11,719 nucleotides of DNA from Sedimenticola sp. (GTDB lineage Bacteria > Pseudomonadota > Gammaproteobacteria > Chromatiales > Chromatiaceae): NCBI GenBank assembly GCA_027023915.1, contig JALVUB010000038.1:1-11719 (forward strand), written 5' to 3'. Below the pieces are notes generated by a model. The model ran no database searches and was not told the origin of the DNA. It saw nothing but the letters and a program-made list of their open reading frames with translations. A program made the translations under genes and the position numbers. Positions 5,751-11,719 of this stretch are shown here, in pieces. Numbering within the stretch: position 1 is the stretch's first letter; each line of letters begins with the position of its first letter.

Positions 5751-5800
5751 CGGTCCTCCGGCACAAGGACGTGCCGTAAAATTCAGGCAGGGGCTGTCAA
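5751..5800. repeat. Partial copy of the dispersed repeat at the end of the ABM-like gene
   Basis: CCTCCGGCACAAGGACGTGCC and the following bases align with the start of copy B (1330-1370): hairpin CGGCAC/GTGCCG (5759-5776), then TAAAATTCAGGCAGGGGC against GCAAAATCAATGGCCCC. Only this first part of the unit is present. Sitting 10-35 nt after a stop codon, the hairpin may serve as a terminator for the ABM-like gene, although the following T content is low. Confidence 0.6.
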
Positions 5801-5805
5801 CCTGC
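5781..5805 (-). terminator. Weak terminator-like hairpin after lpxL
   Basis: Reading leftward just after the lpxL TAG, GCAGG and CCTGC form a 5-bp stem with a 9-nt loop, followed by CTGAATTTTA. The stem is short and the T run is only four, so termination would be inefficient. Confidence 0.3.
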
Positions 5806-5806
5806 T

Positions 5807-6700
5807 CTACCTGGAATAAGGGCTGCCACCATCGAGTTGCGGCTCGAAGCGCCGGTAGCTCCACTGATACTGCTCGGGCGCCAACCGCACCATGGCCTCC
5901 ACCCCGGCGTTGAGGGCGGCGAGGGAAGCGTCCAGATCCTCGCCGCCGATGGCGGAATCACCCGGCCTGCCCACGGCCTTGTATTTCAAGGTTCCCGGCT
6001 GGCGCAGAAAGGCAAGAAAATAGACCGGCGCGCCGCTTCTGCGCGCCATCTTGCTGAGCAGGGTCATGGTGAGGGCCGGCACGCCGAAAAAAGGCGCGAA
6101 CCGTCCCATTCCGCCACGCGCCGCCTTGGGCACCTGATCCGGCAGAATACCGATCATCTCACCCGCCGCCAGCGCTTCAGTCAGAATTTTCAGCCCCTTA
6201 CGGGTGGGCGGCACCATACGGTTTTGCCCCGATCTGTTTCGGCCTTCCACTATCACCTGCTCCAGCCCCGCCTTGCGCGGTGGCCGGTAGAGGCCGGTGG
6301 CCCGCCCGATGCGGGCCGAAAAGGGCGAACTGAGCTCGAAGTTGCCCAAATGAGGCATGGCCACGATCAGTCCCCTGCCCTGTGCCAGCAAGGCGCGCAT
6401 CTCTTCCGCCACCTGGTCGCCGTCAATGCGCGCCAGCCACTTATCGGTGGCGCCATGCCACACCGCCGGCATCTCCAGGAAGGTTATGGCGGTTTCCCGT
6501 AAGGTGCGCCGTAGAAGCAGTTCCCTTTCGCTCTCGCCCATATCTGGAAAACAAAGCTTCAGATTGACCCGCGCCGCATCACGCTCCCGATTCGGCAGCC
6601 GATAGAGCAGCCAACCCACCCCGGCGGCAAGCGCGCGTGAAAGGCGCAGGGGCAACAGGGAAAGAAGACGCACCAACAGGCGCAGAACGGCGGTTTTCAT
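5807..6700 (-). CDS. Lipid A biosynthesis lauroyl/acyl transferase (LpxL/HtrB family)
   Basis: The 297-residue inner-membrane protein has an N-terminal hydrophobic anchor (4-34) and a lysophospholipid acyltransferase-like domain. The catalytic H-x4-E motif is visible as MPHLGNFE with H117 and E122. The second block YRPPRKAGLEQ (138-148), the ILPDQVP block (185-191) and the FFGVPA segment (204-209) match family signatures. Members add a secondary acyl chain from acyl-ACP to Kdo2-lipid IVA on the cytoplasmic face. Which acyl chain and which paralogue (LpxL, LpxM or LpxP type) cannot be told, so no symbol is given. The start has AGGA about 11 nt upstream. The gene is divergent from the rhodanese gene (47 nt between start codons) and convergent with the ABM-like gene, so it appears to be its own transcription unit. 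Confidence 0.9.
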   Translation of the reverse strand: MKTAVLRLLVRLLSLLPLRLSRALAAGVGWLLYRLPNRERDAARVNLKLCFPDMGESERELLLRRTLRETAITFLEMPAVWHGATDKWLARIDGDQVAEEMRALLAQGRGLIVAMPHLGNFELSSPFSARIGRATGLYRPPRKAGLEQVIVEGRNRSGQNRMVPPTRKGLKILTEALAAGEMIGILPDQVPKAARGGMGRFAPFFGVPALTMTLLSKMARRSGAPVYFLAFLRQPGTLKYKAVGRPGDSAIGGEDLDASLAALNAGVEAMVRLAPEQYQWSYRRFEPQLDGGSPYSR

Positions 6701-6747
6701 GCAGCGTGCTATCCTCTGGGGAGATGTTCCGATAGTACCGAAAATCC

Positions 6748-7110
6748 ATGTCGAAAGATGCCCTCCGCCCCCACGACCTGACGCCGCGCGAAGCCTTTCT
6801 CATGCTGGGAAAGAACCCTCGCGCGGTACTGGTGGACATTCGCTCCAGCATGGAGTTTCTTTTCGTCGGCCATCCGGTGGGCGCGGTCCACGTCCCCTGG
6901 ATCGACGAACCCGACTGGGACGTGAATCCCAATTTCGTGGCCGATATCCGCAAACTGCTGCTGGGAGGGGTGGTATGTGATGAAAACGAATCCCTGGAAT
7001 GCGCGCCGGTGATCCTCATCTGCCGCAGCGGCAAGCGCTCGCTCAAGGCAGGCAAGGCATTGCTGGAGGCGGGGCTGAAGGAGGTCTATCACGTGGATTC
7101 GGGTTTCTAA
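6748..7110 (+). CDS. Rhodanese-like sulfurtransferase, truncated by an in-frame TAA
   Basis: The 120-residue product is a single-domain rhodanese: LTPREAFLML, VLVDIRSSMEF (28-37), GHPVGAVHVPW (41-51), and the active-site loop CRSGKRS with the persulfide-forming Cys92, followed by the helix SLKAGKALLEAGL and strand VYHV. Rhodaneses carry sulfane sulfur, often for sulfur oxidation, tRNA thiolation or cyanide detoxification; nothing here fixes the acceptor. Translation stops at TAA (7108-7110), but the same frame continues for 25 codons that look like the missing end of the domain (see 7108-7188). The product therefore lacks the last helix with its conserved GW...GLP segment and may be unstable. 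No strong ribosome binding site precedes the ATG. The downstream HExxH gene and galU are on the same strand. Confidence 0.82.
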   Translation: MSKDALRPHDLTPREAFLMLGKNPRAVLVDIRSSMEFLFVGHPVGAVHVPWIDEPDWDVNPNFVADIRKLLLGGVVCDENESLECAPVILICRSGKRSLKAGKALLEAGLKEVYHVDSGF

Positions 7111-7188
7111 GGCGACCTCAACGAGCAGCACCAGCGCAGCACCATCAACGGCTGGCGTTTCGAGGGACTGCCCTGGGAACAGTGTTGA
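7108..7188 (+). pseudogene. C-terminal remainder of the rhodanese gene beyond the in-frame stop
   Basis: Directly after TAA, in the same frame, the codons read GDLNEQHQRSTINGWRF-EGLPWEQC and then TGA (7186-7188). The pattern GF-x-GD...GW...GLPW is the usual C-terminal end of rhodanese domains of this type. One base change (GAA to TAA, Glu expected) would explain the interruption with no frameshift. It is either a nonsense mutation, a sequencing error or, much less likely, a read-through site. Confidence 0.72.
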
Positions 7189-7217
7189 AGCGCCGAACAG
7201 GCTGATGGTCCGCCCCC

Positions 7218-7706
7218 ATGGAGATGACCTTTTGCTCCCCCGAGCGAATTCGCCAACTCAGCCCCCTGCTTGAGCCCTACGGCCTGGATGTTGTCGTTGT
7301 TGCCGACGACCAGCCCATTCCAGGTTCCTGGTTCGGCGATCCCGAAGCGGGCCTCATCGGCAACCGGCTCTTCGTGCGCGGCGACACGCCCCTTCACTCG
7401 GCGCTCCACGAAGCCTGCCACTACATCTGCATGGACAACAGCCGCCGGGCAGCCCTGCATACGGACGCCGGTGGAGACTACGACGAAGAGAACGGCGTCT
7501 GCTACCTGCAGATTTTGCTCTCCGACCGCCTGCCCGGCTACAACCGGAAAAAGATGTTCGCCGAGATGGATGCCTGGGGCTACAGCTTCCGTTTCGGCTC
7601 TGCCAGAAGATGGTTTGAGGAAGACGCGGAGGATGCCAGAAAATGGCTACTGGATCATCAGCTTATCGATGAAAAGGGCAACCCTACCTGGAATTTGCGA
7701 CAATGA
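7218..7706 (+). CDS. Uncharacterised protein with a HExxH metallopeptidase-like motif
   Basis: I do not recognise a named family for this 162-residue soluble protein. It has a zincin signature, LHSALHEACHYICMD, giving H64-E65-x-x-H68, on a predicted helix. It is followed by an acidic segment HTDAGGDYDEENGVCYLQILL (81-101) in which E90, E91 or D87 could supply a third metal ligand. The C-terminal part is rich in aromatic and charged residues (WGYSFRFGSARRWFEEDAEDARKWLL). There is no signal peptide or membrane segment. The spacing of HExxH and the downstream acid resembles small ImmA/IrrE-like or minigluzincin-type peptidase domains, but that is only a resemblance. The start could also be the second Met (7224); neither has a good ribosome binding site. 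It lies 29 nt after the rhodanese remnant and 32 nt before galU, so one operon is likely. Confidence 0.7.
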   Translation: MEMTFCSPERIRQLSPLLEPYGLDVVVVADDQPIPGSWFGDPEAGLIGNRLFVRGDTPLHSALHEACHYICMDNSRRAALHTDAGGDYDEENGVCYLQILLSDRLPGYNRKKMFAEMDAWGYSFRFGSARRWFEEDAEDARKWLLDHQLIDEKGNPTWNLRQ

Positions 7707-7738
7707 GCGAAAGATTTTTTTCCATCATCATCTGATCC

Positions 7739-8578
7739 ATGACCAGTGTCCGCAAGTGCCTTTTTCCCGCCGCCGGCTACGGCACCCGTTTCCTGCCGGC
7801 CACCAAGTCCATCCCCAAGGAGATGCTGCCCATCGTTAACAAACCGCTCATCCAGTATGGGGTGGAAGAGGCGTTGCAGGCTGGAATGCGCGACATTGCC
7901 ATCGTCACCGGCAAGGGCAAGCAGGCGATAGAAGACCTTTTCGACCGCAACCCGGTGCTTGAGCGGGCGGTGGCGGGGAGTGACAAGGAAACCCTGTTGG
8001 CCGACACCAACCGTCTGATAGAAACCTGCACCTTCTCCTACACCCGCCAGAAGGCGATGCGCGGCCTGGGGGACGCCATTCTCACCGGCGAGCCCCTTAT
8101 TGGCGATCTGCCCTTTGGGGTGGTGCTGGCGGACGACCTCTGCATTGGCAATGAAAAAGGCGAAGGCGTGCTGAAACAGATGGCGGCGCTGTTCGAAAAA
8201 CACCATTGCAGCATCGTCGCCGTGGAGGAGGTGGCGCCGGAAGAGACCCACAAATACGGCGTCATCGCCGGTATCGAGGTGGAGCCCGGCCTCTACGAAG
8301 TACGCGAAATGGTGGAAAAACCGGCACCCGACGAAGCACCGAGCAACCTGGCCATCATCGGCCGTTACATCCTCACGCCCGACATCTTCGAGCTGTTGCG
8401 CCGCACCCCACCGGGCAAGGGGGGCGAAGTCCAGATCACCGACGCTTTGAGGGAACAGGCCCGCGCCGGTCGGGTGCTGGCCTGGCGCTTCCAGGGACGC
8501 CGTTTCGACTGCGGCAGCGTGCCTGGTTTCGTGGAGGCCACCAACCATTTCTACCGGCTGCGGTTCGGGAACGGCTGA
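7739..8578 (+). CDS. galU: UTP--glucose-1-phosphate uridylyltransferase
   Basis: The 279-residue cytoplasmic enzyme makes UDP-glucose from UTP and glucose-1-phosphate, for lipopolysaccharide, exopolysaccharide and osmoregulated glucans. Visible landmarks are the nucleotide-binding loop FPAAGYGTRFLPATKSIPKEMLP (9-31), VTGKGKQAIEDLFD, VVLADD in the metal-binding strand, KYGVIAG, VEKP (Lys-Pro of the substrate loop), the AIIGRYIL segment, GGEVQITDAL and the C-terminal FDCGS. The length fits the family. A conserved GLGH segment appears here as GLGDAIL, which I believe occurs in some bacterial GalU proteins. The start codon has no clear Shine-Dalgarno sequence; the N-terminal alignment supports the ATG at 7739. 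Two hairpins follow the stop, separating it from the rsx operon. Confidence 0.95.
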   Translation: MTSVRKCLFPAAGYGTRFLPATKSIPKEMLPIVNKPLIQYGVEEALQAGMRDIAIVTGKGKQAIEDLFDRNPVLERAVAGSDKETLLADTNRLIETCTFSYTRQKAMRGLGDAILTGEPLIGDLPFGVVLADDLCIGNEKGEGVLKQMAALFEKHHCSIVAVEEVAPEETHKYGVIAGIEVEPGLYEVREMVEKPAPDEAPSNLAIIGRYILTPDIFELLRRTPPGKGGEVQITDALREQARAGRVLAWRFQGRRFDCGSVPGFVEATNHFYRLRFGNG

Positions 8579-8591
8579 CTCCTTCCCCGGC

Positions 8592-8613
8592 CCTCCTCCG
8601 CAAGCGGGGGAGG
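8592..8613 (+). terminator. GC-rich hairpin after galU
   Basis: CCTCCTCCGC and GCGGGGGAGG form a 10-bp stem (one G-U pair in the RNA) around a 2-nt AA loop, 13 nt after the galU stop. It is followed by TGGAATTTGATT, a poor T-tract. The sequence also resembles the short CCTCCCCGC-AA-GCGGGGGAGG type palindromes that are scattered in many proteobacterial genomes, so it may be a repeat that doubles as a transcription barrier. Confidence 0.45.
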
Positions 8614-8674
8614 TGGAATTTGATTGAGCTTCGACAAGGCGCGACCGGCTTCATTCCCTTATCATGCGCGGGTT

Positions 8675-8702
8675 GCCGCCGTCGGCGACGGTGGCTTATT
8701 CT
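8675..8702 (+). terminator. Second hairpin before rsxA, terminator-like
   Basis: GCCGCCGTC and GACGGTGGC form a 9-bp stem (one G-U pair) around a GGC loop, followed by TTATTCTT. It is the better intrinsic-terminator candidate for galU, or an attenuator for rsx if transcription begins upstream. It ends about 30 nt before the rsxA start. No convincing sigma-70 promoter for rsx could be picked out in 8579-8732. Confidence 0.45.
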
Positions 8703-8732
8703 TGGTTGATTGATCCTGTAACTCCCGCGGAA

Positions 8733-9314
8733 ATGACGGAATACGCCCTCATCCTGGTCAGCACCGTCCTGGTGAACAACTTCGTGCTGGTGAAGTTCCT
8801 GGGCCTGTGCCCCTTCATGGGCGTGTCGCGCAAGCTGGAGACCGCCATGGGCATGGGGCTGGCCACCACCTTCGTGCTCACCCTCTCGTCGGTGACCAGT
8901 TACCTGGTGGACGCCTACCTGCTGCAACCCCTGGGGTTGGGCTACCTGCGCACCATCGCCTTCATCCTGGTGATCGCCGTGGTGGTGCAGTTCACCGAGA
9001 TGGTGATGCACAAGACCAGCCCCCTGCTCTACCAGGTGCTCGGCATCTTCCTGCCGCTGATCACCACCAACTGCGCCGTGCTGGGGGTGGCGCTGCTCAA
9101 CAATCAGGAGAAGCACAACTTCGTGGAGTCGGCTCTCTACGGCTTCGGCGCCGCCGTCGGCTTCTCCCTGGTGCTGGTGCTGTTCGCCGCCATCCGTGAA
9201 CGGGTCAACGTGGCCGACGTGCCAGAGCCCTTCAAGGGCAACGCCATCGCCCTCATCACCGCCGGGCTGATGTCCATGGCCTTTATGGGTTTCTCAGGGC
9301 TGGTGTCGAGCTGA
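8733..9314 (+). CDS. rsxA: Electron transport complex subunit RsxA/RnfA
   Basis: The 193-residue protein has exactly the E. coli RsxA length and is closely similar throughout: [78 protein letters not shown], and the end [17 protein letters not shown]. It is an inner-membrane protein with about six helices. The paired cysteines C26 (GLCPF) and C114 (TNCAV) match those known in the RnfA/RnfE family to hold an intramembrane 2Fe-2S cluster. Rnf/Rsx couples electron flow between NADH and ferredoxin to ion transport, and in E. coli Rsx keeps SoxR reduced. The open frame extends upstream to 8664, but homology begins at 8733; the ribosome binding site there is poor. The stop overlaps the rsxB start by one base (TGATG). 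Confidence 0.96.
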   Translation: MTEYALILVSTVLVNNFVLVKFLGLCPFMGVSRKLETAMGMGLATTFVLTLSSVTSYLVDAYLLQPLGLGYLRTIAFILVIAVVVQFTEMVMHKTSPLLYQVLGIFLPLITTNCAVLGVALLNNQEKHNFVESALYGFGAAVGFSLVLVLFAAIRERVNVADVPEPFKGNAIALITAGLMSMAFMGFSGLVSS

Positions 9315-9880
9315 TGATCGTCGCCGTCGTCACCCTGGCCACATTGTCGGCCCTGTTTGGCGTACTGCTCGGCTACGCCGCCATCCGTTTCAAGGTGGAG
9401 GGCGACCCCATCGCCGACCAGGTGGACGCCCTGCTGCCCCAGACCCAGTGCGGCCAGTGCGGCTATGCCGGATGCCGTCCCTACGCCGAGGCGGTGGCCG
9501 CCGGTGAGGCGGAGATCAATCTCTGTGTTCCCGGCGGCGAGTCCACCATGCTGGCCATCGCGGATCTGCTGGGCAAGGAGCCCAAGGCGGTGGAGGTGGA
9601 CGAGGGCGACCACGGCATCAAGAAGGTGGCCTTCATTCACGAGGAAGAGTGCATCGGCTGCACTCTCTGCCTCCAGGCCTGCCCGGTGGACGCCATCGTG
9701 GGGGCGGCCAAGCAGATGCACACCGTCATCGCCGACCAGTGCACCGGCTGCGAGCTGTGTGTGCCCCCCTGCCCGGTGGAGTGCATCGAGATGGTGCCGG
9801 TGAAGACCACCCTGAGCAGTTGGAAGTGGCCCTATCCAGACGAAAATCTGTTGCAAAAGCCGGAGGCCCACGCCGGATGA
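9314..9880 (+). CDS. rsxB: Electron transport complex subunit RsxB/RnfB (iron-sulfur)
   Basis: The 188-residue protein has an N-terminal membrane anchor (3-22), then a domain binding a 4Fe-4S cluster through CGQCGYAGC plus a downstream Cys (C46, C49, C54, C71). A double ferredoxin domain follows, with [16 protein letters not shown] (C113, C116, C119, C123) and [16 protein letters not shown] (C143, C146, C149, C153). All cluster ligands are intact. RnfB passes electrons between soluble ferredoxin and the membrane part of the complex. The gene starts on the last base of the rsxA stop and overlaps the rsxC start by ATGA, indicating translational coupling. Confidence 0.96.
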   Translation: MIVAVVTLATLSALFGVLLGYAAIRFKVEGDPIADQVDALLPQTQCGQCGYAGCRPYAEAVAAGEAEINLCVPGGESTMLAIADLLGKEPKAVEVDEGDHGIKKVAFIHEEECIGCTLCLQACPVDAIVGAAKQMHTVIADQCTGCELCVPPCPVECIEMVPVKTTLSSWKWPYPDENLLQKPEAHAG

Positions 9881-11439
9881 TTACCAAAGACCCCGGAAGC
9901 TGGGATTTCCACGGCGGCATCCACAGGCCCGACATGAAAGCCATGTCGGCAGGCAGGTATCTGGGCAAGGTGCCCCTGCCAAAGCGGCTGGTGATTCCCC
10001 TGCAACAGCATATCGGCACCATCGCCGAGCCGCTGGTGGAGCCGGGGGAACAGGTCTTCAAGGGACAGACCATCGCCCGCGTGCCCGACTACATCGGCGC
10101 TCCCATCCATGCCCCCACCTCGGGCACCATCATCGAGATCTCCGAACAGCCGGTGGCCCACCCCTCCGGCCTCTCGGCCCCCTGCGTGGTGATGGAGGCG
10201 GACGGCGAGGACCGCTGGTGGAACCAGCTCCCCGAGCCCCTGCCCTGGTTCGAGGAGCTGGACGCCGCCACTCTGCGCGAGCGCATCCGCTGGGCCGGCA
10301 TCGTGGGGCTCGGCGGCGCCGCCTTCCCCACCAGCGTCAAGGTCAATCCCGGCCCCGACCACAAAATCGACACCCTGGTCATCAACGGCGCCGAGTGCGA
10401 GCCCTACATCACCTGCGACGACTATCTGATGCGTAACGAGGCGGACCGCATCATCGAGGGCATCCGGGTGCTGATGCACGTGGTGGACGCGGGCGAATGT
10501 CTAATCGGCATCGAGGACAACAAGCCGGAGGCCATCGCCGCCATGGAGAAGGCGGTGGCCGACTCGGACCTGGAGACCACCCGGGTGGTCACAATTCCCA
10601 CCCGCTACCCCACGGGTGGCGAGAAGCAGCTCATCAAGGTGCTCACAGGCAAGGAGGTGCCCTCCCATGGCATCCCGGCGGAGATCGGCGTCATCTGCCT
10701 CAACGTGGCCACCACCGCGGCGGTGACCGATGCGGTGATGGCGGGCCGGCCGCTGCTCTCGCGCCTGGTCACGGTCACCGGGGAGGGGGTGAACAATCCC
10801 GGTAACGTGGAGGTGCCCTACGGGGTGCCCATGTCGCGGGTGATCGAGTTCACCGGCGGCTACAGCAACAAGGCCTACAAGCTCATCCTGGGCGGCCCCA
10901 TGATGGGTTTCACCCTGGGCGACGACGAGGTGCCGGTGACCAAGGCCACCAACTGCCTGCTGGTGGCCAGCCGCGAGGAGGCGCCAGATCCCCTTCCCGC
11001 ACAGCCCTGCATCCGCTGCGGCAAGTGCGCCGCTGCCTGCCCGGCCCGGCTTCTGCCCCAGCAGCTCTACTGGTACGCGCGCTCGAAGGACCTGGAGAAG
11101 TGCCAGGAGTACAACCTGTTCGACTGCATCGAGTGCGGCTGCTGCGCCTGGGTCTGTCCTTCTCACATCCCCCTGGTGCAGTACTACCGCTTCGCCAAGA
11201 CCGAGACCTGGGCCCAGGAGAAGGAGAAGCAGGCGGCCGAGGAGGCGCGCCGCCGACACGAGGCGCGGGTGGAGCGGCTCGAGCGGCTGGAGCGCGAGCG
11301 CAAGGCGCGGCTGCGCAAGAAAAAGGAGGCGCTGGAGAAGAAGAGCAGCAGCGCCGACCCGAAAAAGGCGGCCATCGAGGCCGCGGTGCAGCGTGCCGCG
11401 CAGAAGAAGAAAGCGCGGCAACGGAGCGAGGAGTCCTGA
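9877..11439 (+). CDS. rsxC: Electron transport complex subunit RsxC/RnfC
   Basis: The 520-residue peripheral membrane subunit contains an N-terminal barrel-sandwich domain (about 35-110), a flavin and NADH-binding NuoF-like core ([16 protein letters not shown] at 141-156, [13 protein letters not shown] at 170-182, TGGEKQLIK at 246-254) and two 4Fe-4S motifs. These are [15 protein letters not shown] (C378, C381, C384, C388) and [16 protein letters not shown] (C417, C420, C423, C427). It is the NADH-side entry or exit point of the Rnf complex. The tail (about 446-515) is a Lys/Arg/Glu/Ala-rich probable coiled coil, far shorter than the long repetitive tail of E. coli RsxC (740 residues). The same frame is open back to 9649 inside rsxB, but homology begins at [19 protein letters not shown] at 9862-9866 lies 10 nt before that ATG. 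The stop overlaps rsxD by one base. Confidence 0.96.
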   Translation: MITKDPGSWDFHGGIHRPDMKAMSAGRYLGKVPLPKRLVIPLQQHIGTIAEPLVEPGEQVFKGQTIARVPDYIGAPIHAPTSGTIIEISEQPVAHPSGLSAPCVVMEADGEDRWWNQLPEPLPWFEELDAATLRERIRWAGIVGLGGAAFPTSVKVNPGPDHKIDTLVINGAECEPYITCDDYLMRNEADRIIEGIRVLMHVVDAGECLIGIEDNKPEAIAAMEKAVADSDLETTRVVTIPTRYPTGGEKQLIKVLTGKEVPSHGIPAEIGVICLNVATTAAVTDAVMAGRPLLSRLVTVTGEGVNNPGNVEVPYGVPMSRVIEFTGGYSNKAYKLILGGPMMGFTLGDDEVPVTKATNCLLVASREEAPDPLPAQPCIRCGKCAAACPARLLPQQLYWYARSKDLEKCQEYNLFDCIECGCCAWVCPSHIPLVQYYRFAKTETWAQEKEKQAAEEARRRHEARVERLERLERERKARLRKKKEALEKKSSSADPKKAAIEAAVQRAAQKKKARQRSEES

Positions 11440-11719
11440 TGAAGTTTCCCGTGCATACGCCGCCCTACGGCCACCTGCCCAACAGCGTCAGCCGCGAGAT
11501 GGGGCTGGTGCTGCTGGCCCTGGTGCCGGGCGTGGCGGCCATGGTCTGGTACTTCGGCTGGGGGGTGGTGATCCACATCGCCATCGCCTCGGTCACCGCC
11601 GTGGCGGCGGAAGCGGCGGTGCTGAAGCTGCGCCACCGCCCGGTGTTGCCCACCCTGGCCGATCTCAGCGCGCTGGTCACCGCCGCCCTGCTGGCCATCG
11701 CCCTGCCGCCCCTGCTGCC
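11439..11719 (+). CDS. rsxD: Electron transport complex subunit RsxD/RnfD, N-terminal part (runs off right edge)
   Basis: The 93 visible codons begin [21 protein letters not shown] and continue LVLLALVPGVAAMVWYFGWGVV, EAAVLKLR, TLADLSALVTAALLAIALPP. This matches the start of E. coli RsxD (SSPYTH...MLLVLLAAVPGIAA...FFGWG...DNSALLTGLLLAVSIPP). At least two or three membrane helices are seen. RnfD carries a covalently bound FMN on a Thr that lies beyond the window. The ATG shares its A with the rsxC TGA. rsxG and rsxE are expected to follow (inference from the conserved operon order). Confidence 0.93.
   Translation, partial: MKFPVHTPPYGHLPNSVSREMGLVLLALVPGVAAMVWYFGWGVVIHIAIASVTAVAAEAAVLKLRHRPVLPTLADLSALVTAALLAIALPPLL

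Noticed and set aside
7739..8578. GalU with GLGD where GLGH is common, considered as a sign of altered function.
   Set aside because: All other active-site blocks are intact and I believe GLGD occurs in other bacterial GalU proteins, so one change is not enough to claim anything.
8592..8613. GC-rich hairpin considered as the start of a CRISPR or repeat array.
   Set aside because: It is a single short palindrome with no regularly spaced copies anywhere in the window.
10501..11421. Long - strand open frame of 306 codons opposite rsxC, and a similar one at 9137-9871 opposite rsxA/rsxB.
   Set aside because: They lie antisense to clearly homologous Rsx proteins, and their composition (Gly/His/Leu/Arg-rich) is what reverse reading of GC-rich codons gives.

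Overview
The window looks like chromosomal DNA from a GC-rich gammaproteobacterium. The evidence is the typical order xerD-dsbC, an UPF0260/YcgN protein, an LpxL-type lipid A acyltransferase (so an outer membrane with lipopolysaccharide), GalU, and an rsx/rnf operon whose RsxA is very close to the enterobacterial protein. I cannot name the genus. There are no tRNA or rRNA genes, no CRISPR array and no transposase.

Layout from left to right: (1) 1-73 (-) is the first 24 codons of ribosomal protein bS16 (rpsP), with a TATAAT promoter element at 146-151. (2) 385-1245 (+) is a solo HDOD-domain protein. It lies between two copies of a complex hairpin-rich repeat (about 190-300 and 1288-1460). (3) 1457-4489 (-) is a tight leftward cluster, ogt > xerD > dsbC > PP2C phosphatase, with a 14-nt overlap between ogt and xerD and a 16-nt gap between dsbC and the phosphatase gene. 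(4) 4490-4728 is an AT-rich divergent intergenic region with four exact matches to the DnaA-box consensus. (5) 4729-5741 (+) holds a YcgN-family Cys-rich protein and then an ABM-like small protein with a strong ribosome binding site and a perfect 14-bp palindrome upstream. (6) 5807-6700 (-) is an LpxL/HtrB-like acyltransferase, convergent with the previous gene and divergent from the next. (7) 6748-8578 (+) holds a rhodanese-like gene, a small HExxH protein of unknown function, and galU. (8) 8733-11719 (+) is rsxA-rsxB-rsxC-rsxD, joined by 1-4-nt stop/start overlaps and cut by the right edge inside rsxD.

Functional themes are cell-envelope and redox housekeeping (DsbC, LpxL, GalU, Rsx/Rnf), DNA maintenance (Ogt, XerD) and signalling (HDOD, PP2C). 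No single new multi-gene defence or metabolic system stands out.

The observations most worth a second look are: an in-frame TAA that removes the conserved C-terminus of the rhodanese; the DnaA-box cluster between ogt and ycgN; an in-frame palindromic element inside ogt that would form a long hairpin in its mRNA; the multi-hairpin repeat family flanking the HDOD gene; and the uncharacterised HExxH protein.
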